Assembly (NCBI GenBank): GCA_016490735.1
Contig: JAEMWC010000617.1
Location: forward strand, 151,001 to 215,000
DNA: 64,000 nt
Direction of reading: 5' to 3'
Source of the DNA: Pachyseris speciosa
Lineage: Eukaryota; Cnidaria; Anthozoa; Scleractinia; Pachyseridae
The notes below the pieces were generated by a model, which was not told the origin of the DNA, did no database searches, and saw nothing but the letters and a program-made list of their open reading frames with translations. A program made the translations under genes and the position numbers. Below, piece after piece: positions 1 through 11,043 of the stretch. Position 1 is the stretch's first letter. Every line of letters begins with the position of its first letter.

Positions 1-458
1 TCTTCACCGAAGTGCTGTGATTCACACATACGCTGAGCTTTCTCCTTATCTTCAGAACCACCATTCCGCGCCATTCTACTTATACTACTATTTACTTGTG
101 CTAGCATGATGACGCGAGCTTCACCAAGCTCTCGGTCTACTTGCTCGCTAACTTCTTCCATTTCCTTGCTCGTCTTCCTTTCATTCTCCTCGTCTTGTAA
201 CTTAGAATAAACAGTTTCCAATTCTTCCAAAATCCTCATCACTTCATCTCTCAACCTCTCTAAGCGTTCTATTACCTCCACTATCTTCCGTCTATCATAC
301 TTCTCATCTGATACCAATACAGCTAACTGATTTAGCATCCGAGTTAAATTCGACTTAGCATTCTTTTTCTCTCGTTTCAACACTCCAACTACCGTATGTA
401 ATTGACCAATTTCGTCTTCGTACCTTTCTTGTCCGTCTCGATTGTCTTCGTTGTCCAT
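1..458 (-). CDS. BEL/Pao-like retroelement, N-terminal gag region (partial, runs off left edge)
   Basis: An open frame starts at the ATG at 456-458 (MDNEDNRDGQ) and stays open to base 1, giving about 152 residues without a stop. The product is highly charged, with a long helical stretch of regularly spaced Leu/Ile/Val between Glu/Lys/Arg (residues about 55-110), consistent with a coiled coil. Its position just downstream of a primer-binding-like sequence and an LTR-like block is what suggests a BEL/Pao gag start; the protein alone is not diagnostic. A different frame over 389-622 is also open but stops at 389 and spans the untranslated leader, so I prefer the frame that continues. Pol would lie outside the window. 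It could instead be another LTR element class. Confidence 0.5.
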   Translation of the reverse strand, partial: MDNEDNRDGQERYEDEIGQLHTVVGVLKREKKNAKSNLTRMLNQLAVLVSDEKYDRRKIVEVIERLERLRDEVMRILEELETVYSKLQDEENERKTSKEMEEVSEQVDRELGEARVIMLAQVNSSISRMARNGGSEDKEKAQRMCESQHFGE

Positions 459-573
459 TTCGTCTTTATTCCATCCAGAAAAATAGAAATCCGGTTTGTT
501 TCACTTCGTAGCGCCCGCGGCCGACTCGTCACTCCAAAATCTTGCAAAACTGACCCGAAATAACCTCTACAAT

Positions 574-588
574 CCGGCTCGAAGGACC
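574..588 (-). other. Primer-binding-site-like sequence of the LTR element
   Basis: On the minus strand the sequence GGTCCTTCGAGCCGG sits about 115 bases upstream of the gag ATG and directly after a CAGAACA end that could close a 5' LTR. A GGTCC-TTCGA-GCCGG core at this spot resembles priming regions of metazoan BEL/Pao elements. This is recognition from memory, not an alignment. Confidence 0.4.
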
Positions 589-589
589 A

Positions 590-870
590 AAATGTTCTGA
601 CGGTTTTCCCGTCAGCCCTCAAAGTCCGTAAAATCGATTAGAAAACCCCTTTTAAATGCCGAAGAAAAAATACAACGCCAGTTCGACTCCGCAAAAATCC
701 CAAATCCACTTTATTTTTGTACGCGCGAGAAAACATAATTGCGCCATTAAAATTTAAATCATTTGAATTAACCAATGAGCGCGCGCGCCTGAAATTGAAA
801 CAATAGAAATGAAACAAAGTCTGTAACTGCGCGCGCGCCAGGGCGTAAGTGCCAACTGAGTTCTTTCAAA
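590..870 (-). repeat. Putative 5' LTR (boundaries approximate)
   Basis: Lies upstream of the primer-binding-like site on the minus strand. It contains an AATAAA on the minus strand near 709-714, expected in an LTR R region. The far end is not defined because the partner LTR is outside the window. GC-rich CGCGCG tracts occur near 781 and 830. Confidence 0.35.
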
Positions 871-984
871 GTTTTTTATCATTTCCGTAAATGCAGAAAA
901 GGTCGCAACATTTCCTAAGAACATTACCGGATATTGCATATATATGCATATATTGGATATTTCTTGAGCTACTCGAGCGCGCGA

Positions 985-1860
985 GTAATGAGGTTCTCTC
1001 ACCAGCTGTCACTGACTATACAGTCACTAAAGTAGAGCGCGACCTCCTTGGTTTCCCTGTGCGCATGGAAGGTCTTGGATTCATAAATCCTGTAGTGACC
1101 TCATCCTCTGAATACGAGGCTTCAATCAAAGTTACTGATCCGCTCGTGAGGCGAATTGTTGAGCAAGAGCACCAGCCTCCAGATGCCTCAGAAATTTGAA
1201 CAATGCAACTGAGCGCACGAAAACGCTCTCTAAGTTGGAGGCTGGAACACGTGAAGAACTCTCTGCCGACAAAAACTAAGCAAGCTGTTGAGTTAACCAC
1301 AGGGGAGGGAACATCAAATTGGCTGACCGTGATTCCCCTCAAAGAGCTTGATTACAACCTAAATAAGAAGGAATTTAGAGAAGCAATAAAGTTACGGTGC
1401 GACTGGGAAATAACGGATATACCCACGATCTGCGGATGCGGTGTTCAATTTAGCGTGTATCACGCAATGGAGCTCATTATCCAGCCCCATAATAAACTAC
1501 CCGACTTAGAAGCAGAGATGTTAAGGATGGTGTGCAATGATATGGAAACAGAGCCTGTACTTCAGAAGGTCACTGGGGAGACATTAAATCACGGCGCTAA
1601 GAAAACCCCTGATGCCCGTTTAGCTGGCTACTCGTGTTCAAGGCTTTTGGGAGAAACAGAGATCTGCTTTCTTCGATGTTCGGGTGTGTCACCCCAATGC
1701 GGACTCTTAAAGAGACTTAATTCCTAAACAGATCTACAAGAAACATGAGAATGAGAAGAAGAGGCAATATCCGGAAAGAGTAATGGAGATTGAACAGGGA
1801 ACGTTAACTCCCCTAGTTTTTACGACCACAAGCGGAATGGCAGATGAATGTGGTAACCCT
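985..1860 (+). pseudogene. Non-LTR-type retroelement C-terminal region with restriction-like endonuclease domain, decayed
   Basis: Two open stretches (to 1199 and 1203-1727) plus a third in a shifted frame (about 1736-1855) read as one protein. Landmarks: GLGFINPV, SEYEASIKVTDPLV, a zinc-knuckle-like block ([13 protein letters not shown]) near 1435-1470, [13 protein letters not shown], then in the next frame [14 protein letters not shown] and GTLTPLVF. This order matches the C-terminal part of reverse-transcriptase polyproteins abundant in cnidarian and fish genomes, where a D...(F)DVRV pair forms a PD-(D/E)XK-like nuclease core. A TGA at about 1197 and a frameshift near 1620 show it is dead. 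No reverse transcriptase core is present, so it is 5' truncated. Confidence 0.65.
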
Positions 1861-2459
1861 TTGCATCCTAACGACCCATATTGCGTGGAAAAAACCACTT
1901 TCACTTTTTATGATATATTCCTTGTTTAAATTTTGTCAGAACATCATCTTAATGTGTAAATAGCACCCACTGGTGATTTTTGCAACTATTAAAGCCAGAA
2001 ATATCGACTACAATACCCAATTTTTGTTGCATAGCACCGTTTGTTGGGCAACAAACCCCAAAATGCCAGACTTTTGACCAAAGAAAAAAATCTCATTACT
2101 ACCAGGAAAATATGACGTCGATTGAACTTTTTACCAGTCAAAACTAGCCCAAATTATCGAACGTCATATTCGCTACGAAGTATATTTGGCGTCCCATTGA
2201 GCAAGAAACCGTTTCTCATCTCTGGTTTCTTTCAAAGGCTTGCCTTTACCCACATTCCAGCTTAATGATGCCAGCCTGGGGTCCTTTGTGGAGGAAAACG
2301 GCTCGAAAAACACTTATAAAGTGACAAATTTACCAGAATCAAGTTTGTTGACTCGGTAAACGAACAACGGCCGCTAATGTGCGTGACGTCACACCTTAGT
2401 TCGAGCCCACAGTGTCACAAGACTGCAGTTATATTAATCACAACTTCGTATATGGGGAA
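1861..2459. other. Non-coding, no recognised gene
   Basis: AT-rich sequence with no convincing reading frame. It separates the retroelement relic from the foldback element. Confidence 0.6.
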
Positions 2460-2859
2460 GATAGAGTGCTAAAGTGTGACGTCACAAATATTAGAATTTT
2501 TGAAATTATGGGATTTGTTGAGATTTTCAGAAAGAGCAAGATGAAAGATGCTAACTTGCCAAATATCAGCATTTAAAGGCAAATTGGTTTTGAGATATTA
2601 GCACCGTTACGCTCTGCTGACTCCATACAAATCCTTCTAAATCTGACTCGGTTCATAACGTTAGGAACTGAGTAAAATTTAGAAAGATTTTTATGGAGTC
2701 AGCAGAGCATTACGTTGCTAATATCTCGCTCTCAAACTGTAAGAAAATGCTGATTTTTGGCAAGTAGGTCTTTTTGATGGTGTTCTTTCTGAATATCCGA
2801 ACAAATCCCATAATTTCCCAAATTTAGTTTTCATGACGTCATCTCTTTAGTACTCTATC
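2460..2859. repeat. Foldback / MITE-like element (~400 bp)
   Basis: Long imperfect inverted repeat. The left arm starts GATAGAGTGCTAAAGTGTGA and the right arm ends with the complement of GATAGAGTACTAAAGAGATG. Matching blocks continue inward (TTATGGGATTTGTT, CTTGCCAAA.ATCAGCATTT, GAGATATTAGCA, CTCTGCTGACTCCATA) almost to the centre near 2650. There is no coding capacity. It is a non-autonomous DNA element by architecture; the superfamily cannot be assigned. Confidence 0.75.
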
Positions 2860-3039
2860 AGGGCTTCAGATTTATTATCACCAAAAATTTACTAAAAAAA
2901 TTGCAGTAACTCAGGAGACAAAGGGATAATAGGAACACTTTACATCACGTGACCTGGGTATCTGACACCACCAGCAAAAAGCAATGGCCAGCATTAACTC
3001 AAACCTAGAGTTATTTTGAAATTTAAATTCGAGCTAATC

Positions 3040-4145
3040 CTTTGCCAACCCTCCTGTTACCCAATTACCGCTAAATTCATATTCCCCCTTTTTAACCTAC
3101 TGACGGGAAAAAAAGAAGAACCGCTTCTGAAAGAGTGAAGTGAACGTTTGAGAATATGAGGCGTTACCGATCCGACGAAGAAATGATAAGGTCTTGTGCA
3201 CAACTTTCCACTCTGCGGTCTCTTTTTTGAGGAGACTGGGTGGGTCAATGCCTCCCCCCCCCCCCCAGGGGGTACTCCCAGAAAACTTGGGTGGGGTTGT
3301 GCGGCCCGCTTCCGGAAACCCTTTTCCTATTTCAAACCAAAATCTGCGATTTTTCTTACCCTATTATACTTCAGACCTGACCAAAAATTCGATACCCTAT
3401 TTCAGACCTATTTCACGTAGACGGTAACGTAACCAATTTGAGAAGGGCTTTTGTTGATGGTCTTATCGCCTAATGATAAAGAACTAGCTTCTTCTAGATA
3501 ACATACTAAATTCAAGACTAGAGTGCATAAACTATACCCTATTTCAGACCAAAACGGTTAAAAGACCATACCCTTTGGGGCCGCACATACCTATATAGGC
3601 CATATAAGGGAGTACCCCCAGGCCCCCTGGATGGGGGGGGGGGGGAGGGGGGTGGGGTTCAGTGCGCACAGCCACGACAGAATCTTTGGATTGTTTGTTG
3701 TCTCGAAGCGATAAATCACTTTTTTCGTTTTTCGGCCGTTCCTAAAATGGTTCGGGTAAACGTTGGATTCAAACAAAGTAGAGTGGTTGTGTACTTCCAT
3801 TGCCTGACACAAGCAGAAAGTCTGTCCATAGCATAGTATCAAAGTCATTCTGTGTTCTTTCATGTTCTGAGCCTGTATGTAGACTGGAAAGAAACTTACG
3901 GAACACATAAATTAGAATAAACTTTTAACAGCACTCAGTGTAACATTGCGTTGTTTTGACCACATTCTTTAACGCGAAGGTAAACTCCGAAGTTACAAGA
4001 TCAGTAATACTGCTAAAGAAACAATTTCGTAACTCACGCCGAAAGGCTTCTCCTGAAAATTCTCCACCCCACCCACCCTTTCACATACCAATTACACCCA
4101 AATGCCAATTCTTTGGTCTAACGAACCCTTTCAATTTCATGTTAT
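3040..4145. repeat. Diverged copy of the large 33-57 kb repeat family
   Basis: Bases 3040-3250 match 37735-37880 and 38210-38240 (and the equivalent parts of the other copies), sharing CTAAATTCATATTCCC, CCGACGAAGAAA and GAGGAGACTGGGTG. Bases 3655-4145 match 46320-46940 and 55500-56120, sharing CGGGTAAACGTTGGAT, ACAAACAAAGTAGA and TAAACTCCGAAG. The copy lacks both LINE fragments that sit at this spot in copies A-C and carries a different insertion (3262-3640), so it represents an older state of the family. Confidence 0.7.
3255..3645. repeat. MITE with GGGGGTACTCCC-type terminal inverted repeats, flanked by poly-C/poly-G
   Basis: Starts in a C14 run followed by AGGGGGTACTCCCA and ends GGGAGTACCCCCAGG... 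into a G13 run. Internal repeats of ACCCTATTTCAGACC occur on one strand near 3390 and 3537. The element interrupts the older repeat family (flanks GACTGGGTGGGTCAAT and TCAGTGCGCACAGCC). I recognise this TIR type as common in cnidarian genomes. Confidence 0.7.
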
Positions 4146-4745
4146 GAAAATTTTCCACACCTTCCCAGGTATACATAGCTGAAATATATACTAAAGAAAA
4201 AAATTGTTATACTGCGTTTTTGCGACAGAAGGACTACTTATTTAGCGGCAAATACAATCTTGCAGTTGTCATCGGAACTGTTTTGTGAACCGGAACCCGA
4301 GTACACGTCATTTCCCATTGTACCTTTGTGTCATACGCCATATGCTCGATAAGAGTCGGACATGTTTAGTTTGAAGTGATTTTGATATTCTTTCCATCGA
4401 ATGAGAAAATATGTCCAATGTAGCTTTGATTCACTTCCACCCGAACTCGTCAACATATTGAATGTACAACTACTACAACTGCTGAGAAATACAAAGCAGA
4501 AACCACCAGTAGAACCACTGCTGTCAAATCTCGATATACGCGGAACCGTGTCAGGGAAAATTGCAGGAGTGACTGCACTCGATTTGTAATTCCTTCCAGT
4601 AGTCTCTACACCCTTTTGCGTGACGATCTTTTCTTTTGATCCTTTTTAAATGCCAGATGTTTAAACGTCCCTGGCCTTTCGCACACGACAGGCATCTCTT
4701 TCGGGTTGAGCCTTCTCGTACCGATTGATGAAAGGAGTACCGCGC

Positions 4746-4981
4746 CCTCTCCCCACTCCCCTGGACAGATAAACTCTTGTTGTTAGGCCATCGTAGCTTA
4801 ATTAGAAATAAAACACAAACAGCGGCGATAAACATGTTATAAAATGTGTTGTTTTACCATGTTTATCTCCGCTGTTTGTGTTTTATTTCTAATCACTGGA
4901 CAGAATGGCCCTCTATTTTATTGCAGAGGCCAGCGAATAAAATCCTCCCCATCCCCCCACCAGCACTGGGGAGTGGGGAGT
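4746..4981. repeat. Foldback element with near-perfect 35-bp hairpin
   Basis: Inner arms 4802-4836 and 4859-4893 are almost perfectly complementary (TTAGAAATAAAACACAAACA and its complement), with a 22-base loop. Outer arms CTCCCCACTCCCCTGG (4749 on) and the complementary CACTGGGGAGTGGGGAG (about 4964) extend the foldback. No protein is plausible. It may be a small MITE or a hairpin-RNA source. Confidence 0.65.
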
Positions 4982-5366
4982 TAAGCAGAACTGTATCCTT
5001 TGGTAACTTAACCAGAAGGTATTCCAAATATGGCTGTTTGCAATTAATCAGTTGGTACATGTGACCGTACGACAGGATTTATTTTCTGGGGTAAAGATGG
5101 AAACCACAGGCTACCAACGTCATGAATTTTTTTTTATTGGAAACTAATATGTCAAAACTAAGGGAATGGCTCAAGCAGCTATTACTCAAATTGTGTCCCT
5201 TTACTCACCTTTATCACCTCTAAAGAAACATGGTTCAGGGTAGCGCATATAAGCACCAAACGTGCGCACTCCCAGTCATTAATAGGACAAAACCAATGCT
5301 GCTTATTAAATGCACTTAATTGTTTTTATAATTTCATAAGTTTTTGCAACAGTACTTTTGTAACTA

Positions 5367-5506
5367 TAGAGCGTTTTCATTCACTTGACTTTAGGCCATA
5401 TTGGTTTACTGAAACAAAAGTTTTTGCATGAAAATAGAGTTCAATTCCCAGAGGTTTAGTTTTAGACACTAACATGGCCGCCGTGACGTCATGTGAAAAC
5501 ACTCTG
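5367..5506. repeat. Short MITE (~140 bp)
   Basis: Terminal inverted repeats TAGAGCGTTTTCATTCAC and GTGAAAACACTCT enclose a segment with ATGGCCGCCGTGACGTCA. This GAGCGTTTTCA / ACGTCA architecture is a widespread small coral repeat in my recollection. Confidence 0.6.
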
Positions 5507-8404
5507 TTAGTTTTGTTTCAAAAAAAGAAAAAAATTTACCCATTATTCCATTTGCTCTACTCTTTTATCCCATAGATCTTTGCTGTTGTATATTTTCACG
5601 TCCGCCATTTTGGAAGTGAGTGATCTGCGATGACTGCGAAGTTGAATCGAAATTGAAGGTGAGTCCACGATTTCATTTCCACACCATAACAATGCTAACA
5701 CGTTAAACACCTGGGCTTGTGGCAAGGAATTTAGAGGTAATTTCAAGCTTTTTTTATGTTTCATCGATTTAATGTAACATTTCCACTGTTGGTTGATGTT
5801 CATGTTATTTGTGCGAAGTTTATCTGATGAGACCTTCAAAGGGGTGGTTGGCGCTTATTTACGACTTTTCTGTCGCTTGTTTCGTTAGGGGAAAATGTCG
5901 CTGTCGCAAAGTAAACAAAGAAGAATGGAATTTGAATCGTCGCTGTCTTAAACTTTCGCGTGTTTTCAGCAATTTCTGTTGGTTGTCGGTATTTAATTTT
6001 GGTAGAAGATTGTCGAAATACAACAAGATAGGCTGATACTACGTAAAAAAAAAGTTGACTTTGTGAGACACCAACATGACCGAAACTCGATAAAGTAGGG
6101 CTACAACCATGGACAGCTGTTTCGTCCTTCTTGGGACTCGTCAGCATGGTGTAGCAGATTTAAAAGACGCCAGCTTCAATCCGAGCGCACAATGAACCCG
6201 TTCACGATATCAAGTTCCTTACCGTCGACTCTCTTGCCATCCGAGCCTCGCGTTGCCACACCACGTGGCCCGGAAGGCACGGAATCCATGTGTCACGATG
6301 GCGTCTCGCAAAGAAAAATGTAGATTGACCAATACCAATGTTAACATTAAAACGCATGGACAAAACCATGCTAAAAATTACACAGCATATCGGATCTATA
6401 AAGACCTACGGTCCAAAAATTCGGCAAAGTAAAAGTAATGCCCAAAGGACCGCCAACGATAATGCTGTGAGTTAACGCAGGATTGTCGCCTGTTTTCGGA
6501 GCAATGTCGCTTCTACCCCTTGGAAGGACTCGTTTATGAACAACATAAGCTCCCTCAGTCTGTCTCTTTTTGCAACGTTTCTCCAGGTTGCTGAGAAAAG
6601 GGTGAAAAACCACTTATTCATCAAAGAAAAAAAAACGTAAACAAGAAAACCAGAAGACCAAAGCAGTTTTTCACATTTTTCGGCCTCTTTTTCCCGACAA
6701 AGCACTGAGCTTGAGTGGCTGTATGTATGGTGCCGCCTTCTGGGAATCATCCTTTAAGGCGTTGAGAACTTTACCTTTTTTGTTCATATAAAAATATTTT
6801 GACCAGTATTTTGACACTGGCACCTCGTTGTAGAGGCTAAGCTCCTGATGTCTTTTTCTTATGAATTGTGGCCAATCGGTCATACCTTTTGTATTTTGGG
6901 CTAATTCACAATCAATATCAAATTATTATGAAACATACTCACAAGGTAGATTTTATTGGAGACAACAAACGCAATTTTCACACCGTAGAGAGATGGATAA
7001 TTTGAAGGAGGATTATTATTATCGTACTTGAATGGAATGAGAAACTAAATAATTACGCCCCGGACAGAAACTTCCGAATCCATTCCTTGAGCTGATTTCT
7101 CTCAATTGCGGCGTTTTCGTTGACACAAGTCGACACGTGCTCAAAAGATATATCTCAAAAGAAACTCCCCGCTGTTTTTAAACAAATTCTCGAACAACAA
7201 ACGGCATTTTCTTTTATTTTCGTCTCGTTATTAAAGACATTTGTCCCTAAATTATCGAAAACATGCTTTGAAGAATGGAATGTACAAAGGTAGTGGAGTT
7301 TCGTTCGATTTAGAACCAGATGCTAAGAGTCCTTACCAAATCTTACTCCAGGCATGCGCACAAAAGCTTTTCGTTTGTTGTGCAAGCACCGCACTTTCAC
7401 TTTACTTTCGTCCCTTTTGCTGTCATGGTTGTGACGCATTTTTTTTACCTCAAAGTTAAGGATAGATAAGACAACAAAGATGGTCCGCAGGAAGGTAACG
7501 CTTTTCGTCTCTTTCTGCTTGCGATGCCATGGATTTTTATGCATAACACCGGCCAAAAATCGTCGTCCGATCGTTCTCGTTCAGGTGTGAATTGAAAATT
7601 CTTGTTCCTTGGGTTGGATATGAAAATCAGTTTCGGTTGTTAAAATGGGTGACAAAACAAAAAGCACAAGAAGCCTGGACCTTCATGGGCGGCTTGGGAT
7701 GAATGGGTTCCGAATTGAGAGGCCCAAGCAAGAAATTTCAGTTCGTTGATTCCATCAATTTACGAAAAACAACAATGCTGCTTATTACCGATTTTTGCAC
7801 AAGTGCTTTTCTAAATATTACTGTTTCGAAAAGAAAAAGAATGTTTCCTAATAATTCCATGAATTCGCTCTTTCCTTTGATCCCTTGGTTCTCACCTGTT
7901 CTATAATTATTCTTACATTCGTCATCTCGGAACTTTAGCAGTGATCTGATGTTGAATGGGTTGTTAAAATGGATGACGCCACAAATAACACAATGAATGG
8001 ATTCATTGTGATCTGTGAGGCCCAAGCAATCAATTTATGAAGTGTCTCCCGGCGTAACGGCCTCATCTAGCAGTTATAGAGCCGTTTGCATCCAAGTGTG
8101 GTTAAGATCAAGAGCAAAGCAATGGAAGTAACAACACGGAGCAGGCAGGTTTTGGTTTTGCTTCTCACTAAAAACTAATCGTGGAGTGTAGCAAAGGCAA
8201 GATCCAAGAAATGCGACACTCTCTTGAAGATGGCTCTGTTCAATCAACTTGGCAAGGGGCAACACACTTTTTCTCATGATTCAATCAGTTTATTCTACAA
8301 TGATTGATTCAAATGATAACAACAAATTCAAGGTGATTACACTGGATTCGTGGTGAAGATAACTGTATAAAAAGAAAATCAATTCGGAAAAATTACAAGG
8401 TTGA
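5507..8404. other. Non-coding stretch with weak exon-like pieces
   Basis: No gene I can support. A short minus-strand frame at about 6775-6883 (MTDWPQFIRKRHQELS) is followed by a good splice donor (AAG|GTAAAG), but no partner exon is visible. At 6107-6152 a 46-bp block (CCATGGACAGCTGTTTCG... CAGCATGG) is shared with the tandem repeats near 47.9 kb. Confidence 0.5.
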
Positions 8405-9402
8405 GCCTAAACGGGCTTCAATGGCCCGTTACTTGTGGTGTACCCCAAGGATCCGCTTTAGGGCCGCTCCTCTTTTTTTTTATATGTTAATGATATTCAA
8501 CATTGCTCCAGAAAACGTAAAATTTTCCTTTTTGCAGGTGATACTAATAGCCTTTACTACAGAAATATCAAGACATTAGAATTAATTGTTAATGCTGAAT
8601 TGAACAACTTATTTAAGTGCCTAACCTCAAATAAACTTACATTTAACATAGAGAAAACAAACTCTGTTATTTTTCCTTTTACCTACCCCAGATTGAGATT
8701 ATTGACAATGAAGGAAATAAGAATGTACCTCTTGAACATAAGAACTGCATTAAATGTCTTGGGTTATTAATTGATGAAAATTTAAGCTCGAAAAATCATA
8801 TTCATACCCTCACAACAAAAATAAGCAAAACTGCTGGTTTAATTGCGAAATTAAGACATATTGTTCCTAGTCAAACCCTTCTTAATATTTATAACTCTCA
8901 CATTGCTCCTTATACAACGTATGGATTAACTTCCTGGATAAATGTATATAAGACCTTGTTAATAAAGTTCTTGTCCTTCAAAAACGTGCAATCCGTCTTA
9001 TTCACTTTACTCAAGTAAGGGAGCATGCAATACCCCTTTTCTTGAAAGGAAAACTTCTGCCGCCCCAATTCCTTTATTATGAGAAAATTGCTTATTTGGT
9101 GTACAACATCAATACTAATTCTGCACTGATTAATGTTTCAAATTTATTCTCTAAAATTCTTACAGCACACGCTCATCAACATCTGAGCATTTTTCTTTAC
9201 CAAACAATGCGCACTTCAATAATGTTCAAAGTAAGGCCTTTTCACGGGTTGGCGTTAAATTCTGGAATGGGATTTCCAACTAGCCTCAAAAACTTATCCA
9301 ATACCTCTTTTAAAAAACTATTAGAACAAAACTAATTGAAATTCTAGAAACTAAAAACTCATATGCCGAGATAGATACCTTAATTAACATGATGAAAGAT
9401 TA
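8405..9402 (+). pseudogene. CR1/L2/jockey-like non-LTR reverse transcriptase, 5' truncated and decayed
   Basis: Reading across frames gives an RT C-terminal half: the CGVPQGSALGPLLF motif at 8433 on, YVNDI, the catalytic loop read as FAGDTN at 8531-8548 (family consensus FADDxN), KLTFNIEKTNSV, KCLGLLIDENLSSKNHI, a thumb region with LYNSHIAPYTTYGL-like spacing, and a tail ending NMMKD near 9402. At least three frame changes (near 8470, 8695 and 8960) and the lost catalytic Asp show it is inactive. An A12 tract follows near 9510. The 5' end, including any endonuclease domain, is missing. Confidence 0.75.
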
Positions 9403-10374
9403 AATTTCTAACTGAAGTTAAGTTTAATCTGTAGTTTTCGTCTTTCTATTTTACCTAGACCGTAATGTTTACATGTTGTAGTTGTATCTAATGTTCATTT
9501 ATTATTTTGAAAAAAAAAAAAATGTCTAAATTATTCTGTGTACAGTCTGGCTTGCCGCGATATTACCTCTTCGCTATTTGCAAGCCAGCCTAGTAAAAAC
9601 TTAAGGGGGCAATATACCTGAATGCTACGTTTTTGTCACCTTTTTACTTTTAATCCTTATTATCGTCTCGAGATTTCATGCCATCCAAAAAAACCATTAA
9701 AGTTTTGTACCACATAACCCCATAAATATCTCATAATTTTTGGGTGATTTTTACAGTGTTTGTGAGGAAGAAGAGAAGGTGGGAGGGGAGAGTGATTATA
9801 AGGGATGGTGAGAAAAATGAAGATTTTAAAATGATTAAAAATTAAATTTGAAGGTTAAAAATTAATGGACGAACACTAAACCTCGGAGGGCTTAAGTTGC
9901 ATCCATCCTTCGCCTTTGAGAAAAAGATCAATTGGTGAAGTGAGACCCTGGGGGTGGGAAGTCCCAGGGTGTGAGAACCACGGCTCAGGGTACCACCCTG
10001 CACCCGCTCTCAGGGTAACACAAAAATACTGGTACTGAGAAGATCCCGGGAGCCGTGCAACGGCCAGATCCCCCAGTATCGTACGAGCAAAGGACCTTAT
10101 TGTAATTCTAAAAATTGACGAAATCCTGAAACGGAGAAAAGTTTAACGCGACATGTGAAGAAGCGCTACAGGATATAAAAAAAATAGGTCCGCAATGCGA
10201 ACGTGTGTCTAGAGCTATGTTGAGGTAATGTGAATTTCGTGTAACTATCCCGTGTGGTATGGTCATTATATGAAATAGTATGGTATGGTCATTGTGTGAA
10301 GGGTGTGTATTAGTTATGTAACAAATGGTTTTATTGATATGATATAAAGAAAGAATGAATGAATGAATACTTAC
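9403..10374. other. Non-coding, repeat-flank sequence
   Basis: Contains the 3' flank of the LINE relic, a short GC-rich segment with CCTGGG/CCCAGG inverted motifs (9944-9975) and a GAATGAATGAATGAAT microsatellite (10351-10366). No gene is recognised. Confidence 0.5.
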
Positions 10375-10570
10375 TGATGGCACTGGACTTTTTAACGGAC
10401 GTGTTTTGAAAAAAGGGAACAGTTTTGAAAGTGGAGTACTCTGGTTGCCCCTGCCCAGCCTCTCCAAATTGTTTTTTCAGCAATTGTTTTGTGTTTTGCT
10501 GGTGTTGCAGAATGGAAAGTTCAAAGAACTTCCAAAAAAGAGGGTCATATTTTTGTGTGGAAATGGGCAT
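10375..10570 (-). CDS. Possible first coding exon of an unknown gene
   Basis: An ATG at 10568-10570 opens 65 codons (MPISTQKYDPLFWKFFELS...) that run into a strong splice donor (CATCA|GTAAGTATTC) at 10375/10374. The residue mix (many Gln, aromatic-rich start) looks protein-like, but I recognise no family and no downstream exon. The alternative is a chance frame in an intron or repeat. Confidence 0.25.
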
Positions 10571-10775
10571 AGCAGGAAAAAACGTGAAGCAGTAGCAGGC
10601 AAAATTTAATAATTCAAATGTTTTATTAAAACTGTAACAGAACTACTAGTGGAAATACAATGTTACATAACGATATAATTAAAAGCATAAATGCAAGTGT
10701 TAACACGAAAGTGTTTCCTTGTAACATAACTGTCAATGTTATATGTGGACCTTTAATTTCACATTGTTATATGGA

Positions 10776-11043
10776 TATATGTTTGGCAGAACATCTACCC
10801 CATGAGAAGTCAAGTAAAAACTGAAATCCCACATGGATTGAAAATATATGGGAAGATAGTCGTTTTACTATGTCAAATGCAACACAACACAATACAATAC
10901 AATCTAATACAATAATGTGTTGCATTACTACAAAAGTGTTAACAAGAAAGTGTTGTTATGGAAATATATTTGGCAGAACATCTACCCCATGAGAACAAGT
11001 AAAAACTGAAATCCCATGTGGATTGAAGATATATGGGAAGATA
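10776..11043 (+). repeat. Pair of ~80-bp direct repeats, 187 bp apart
   Basis: GGCAGAACATCTACCCCATG ... ATATATGGGAAGATA occurs at about 10776-10858 and again at 10963-11043 with few differences. The spacer contains an AACACAATACAATACAAT microsatellite-like tract. The related phrase AAGTGTTAACA(C/A)GAAAGTGTT also occurs twice (about 10702 and 10937), so a larger unit was duplicated. Confidence 0.7.

Noticed and set aside
5543..5610. Short minus-strand start MADVKIYNSKDLWDKRV with strong initiation context
   Set aside because: Only 22 codons before a stop; no downstream exon or domain.
6671..6883. Minus-strand exon MTDWPQFIRKRHQELS with a good donor
   Set aside because: Plausible but isolated: no partner exon, no family, and upstream stop codons close by.
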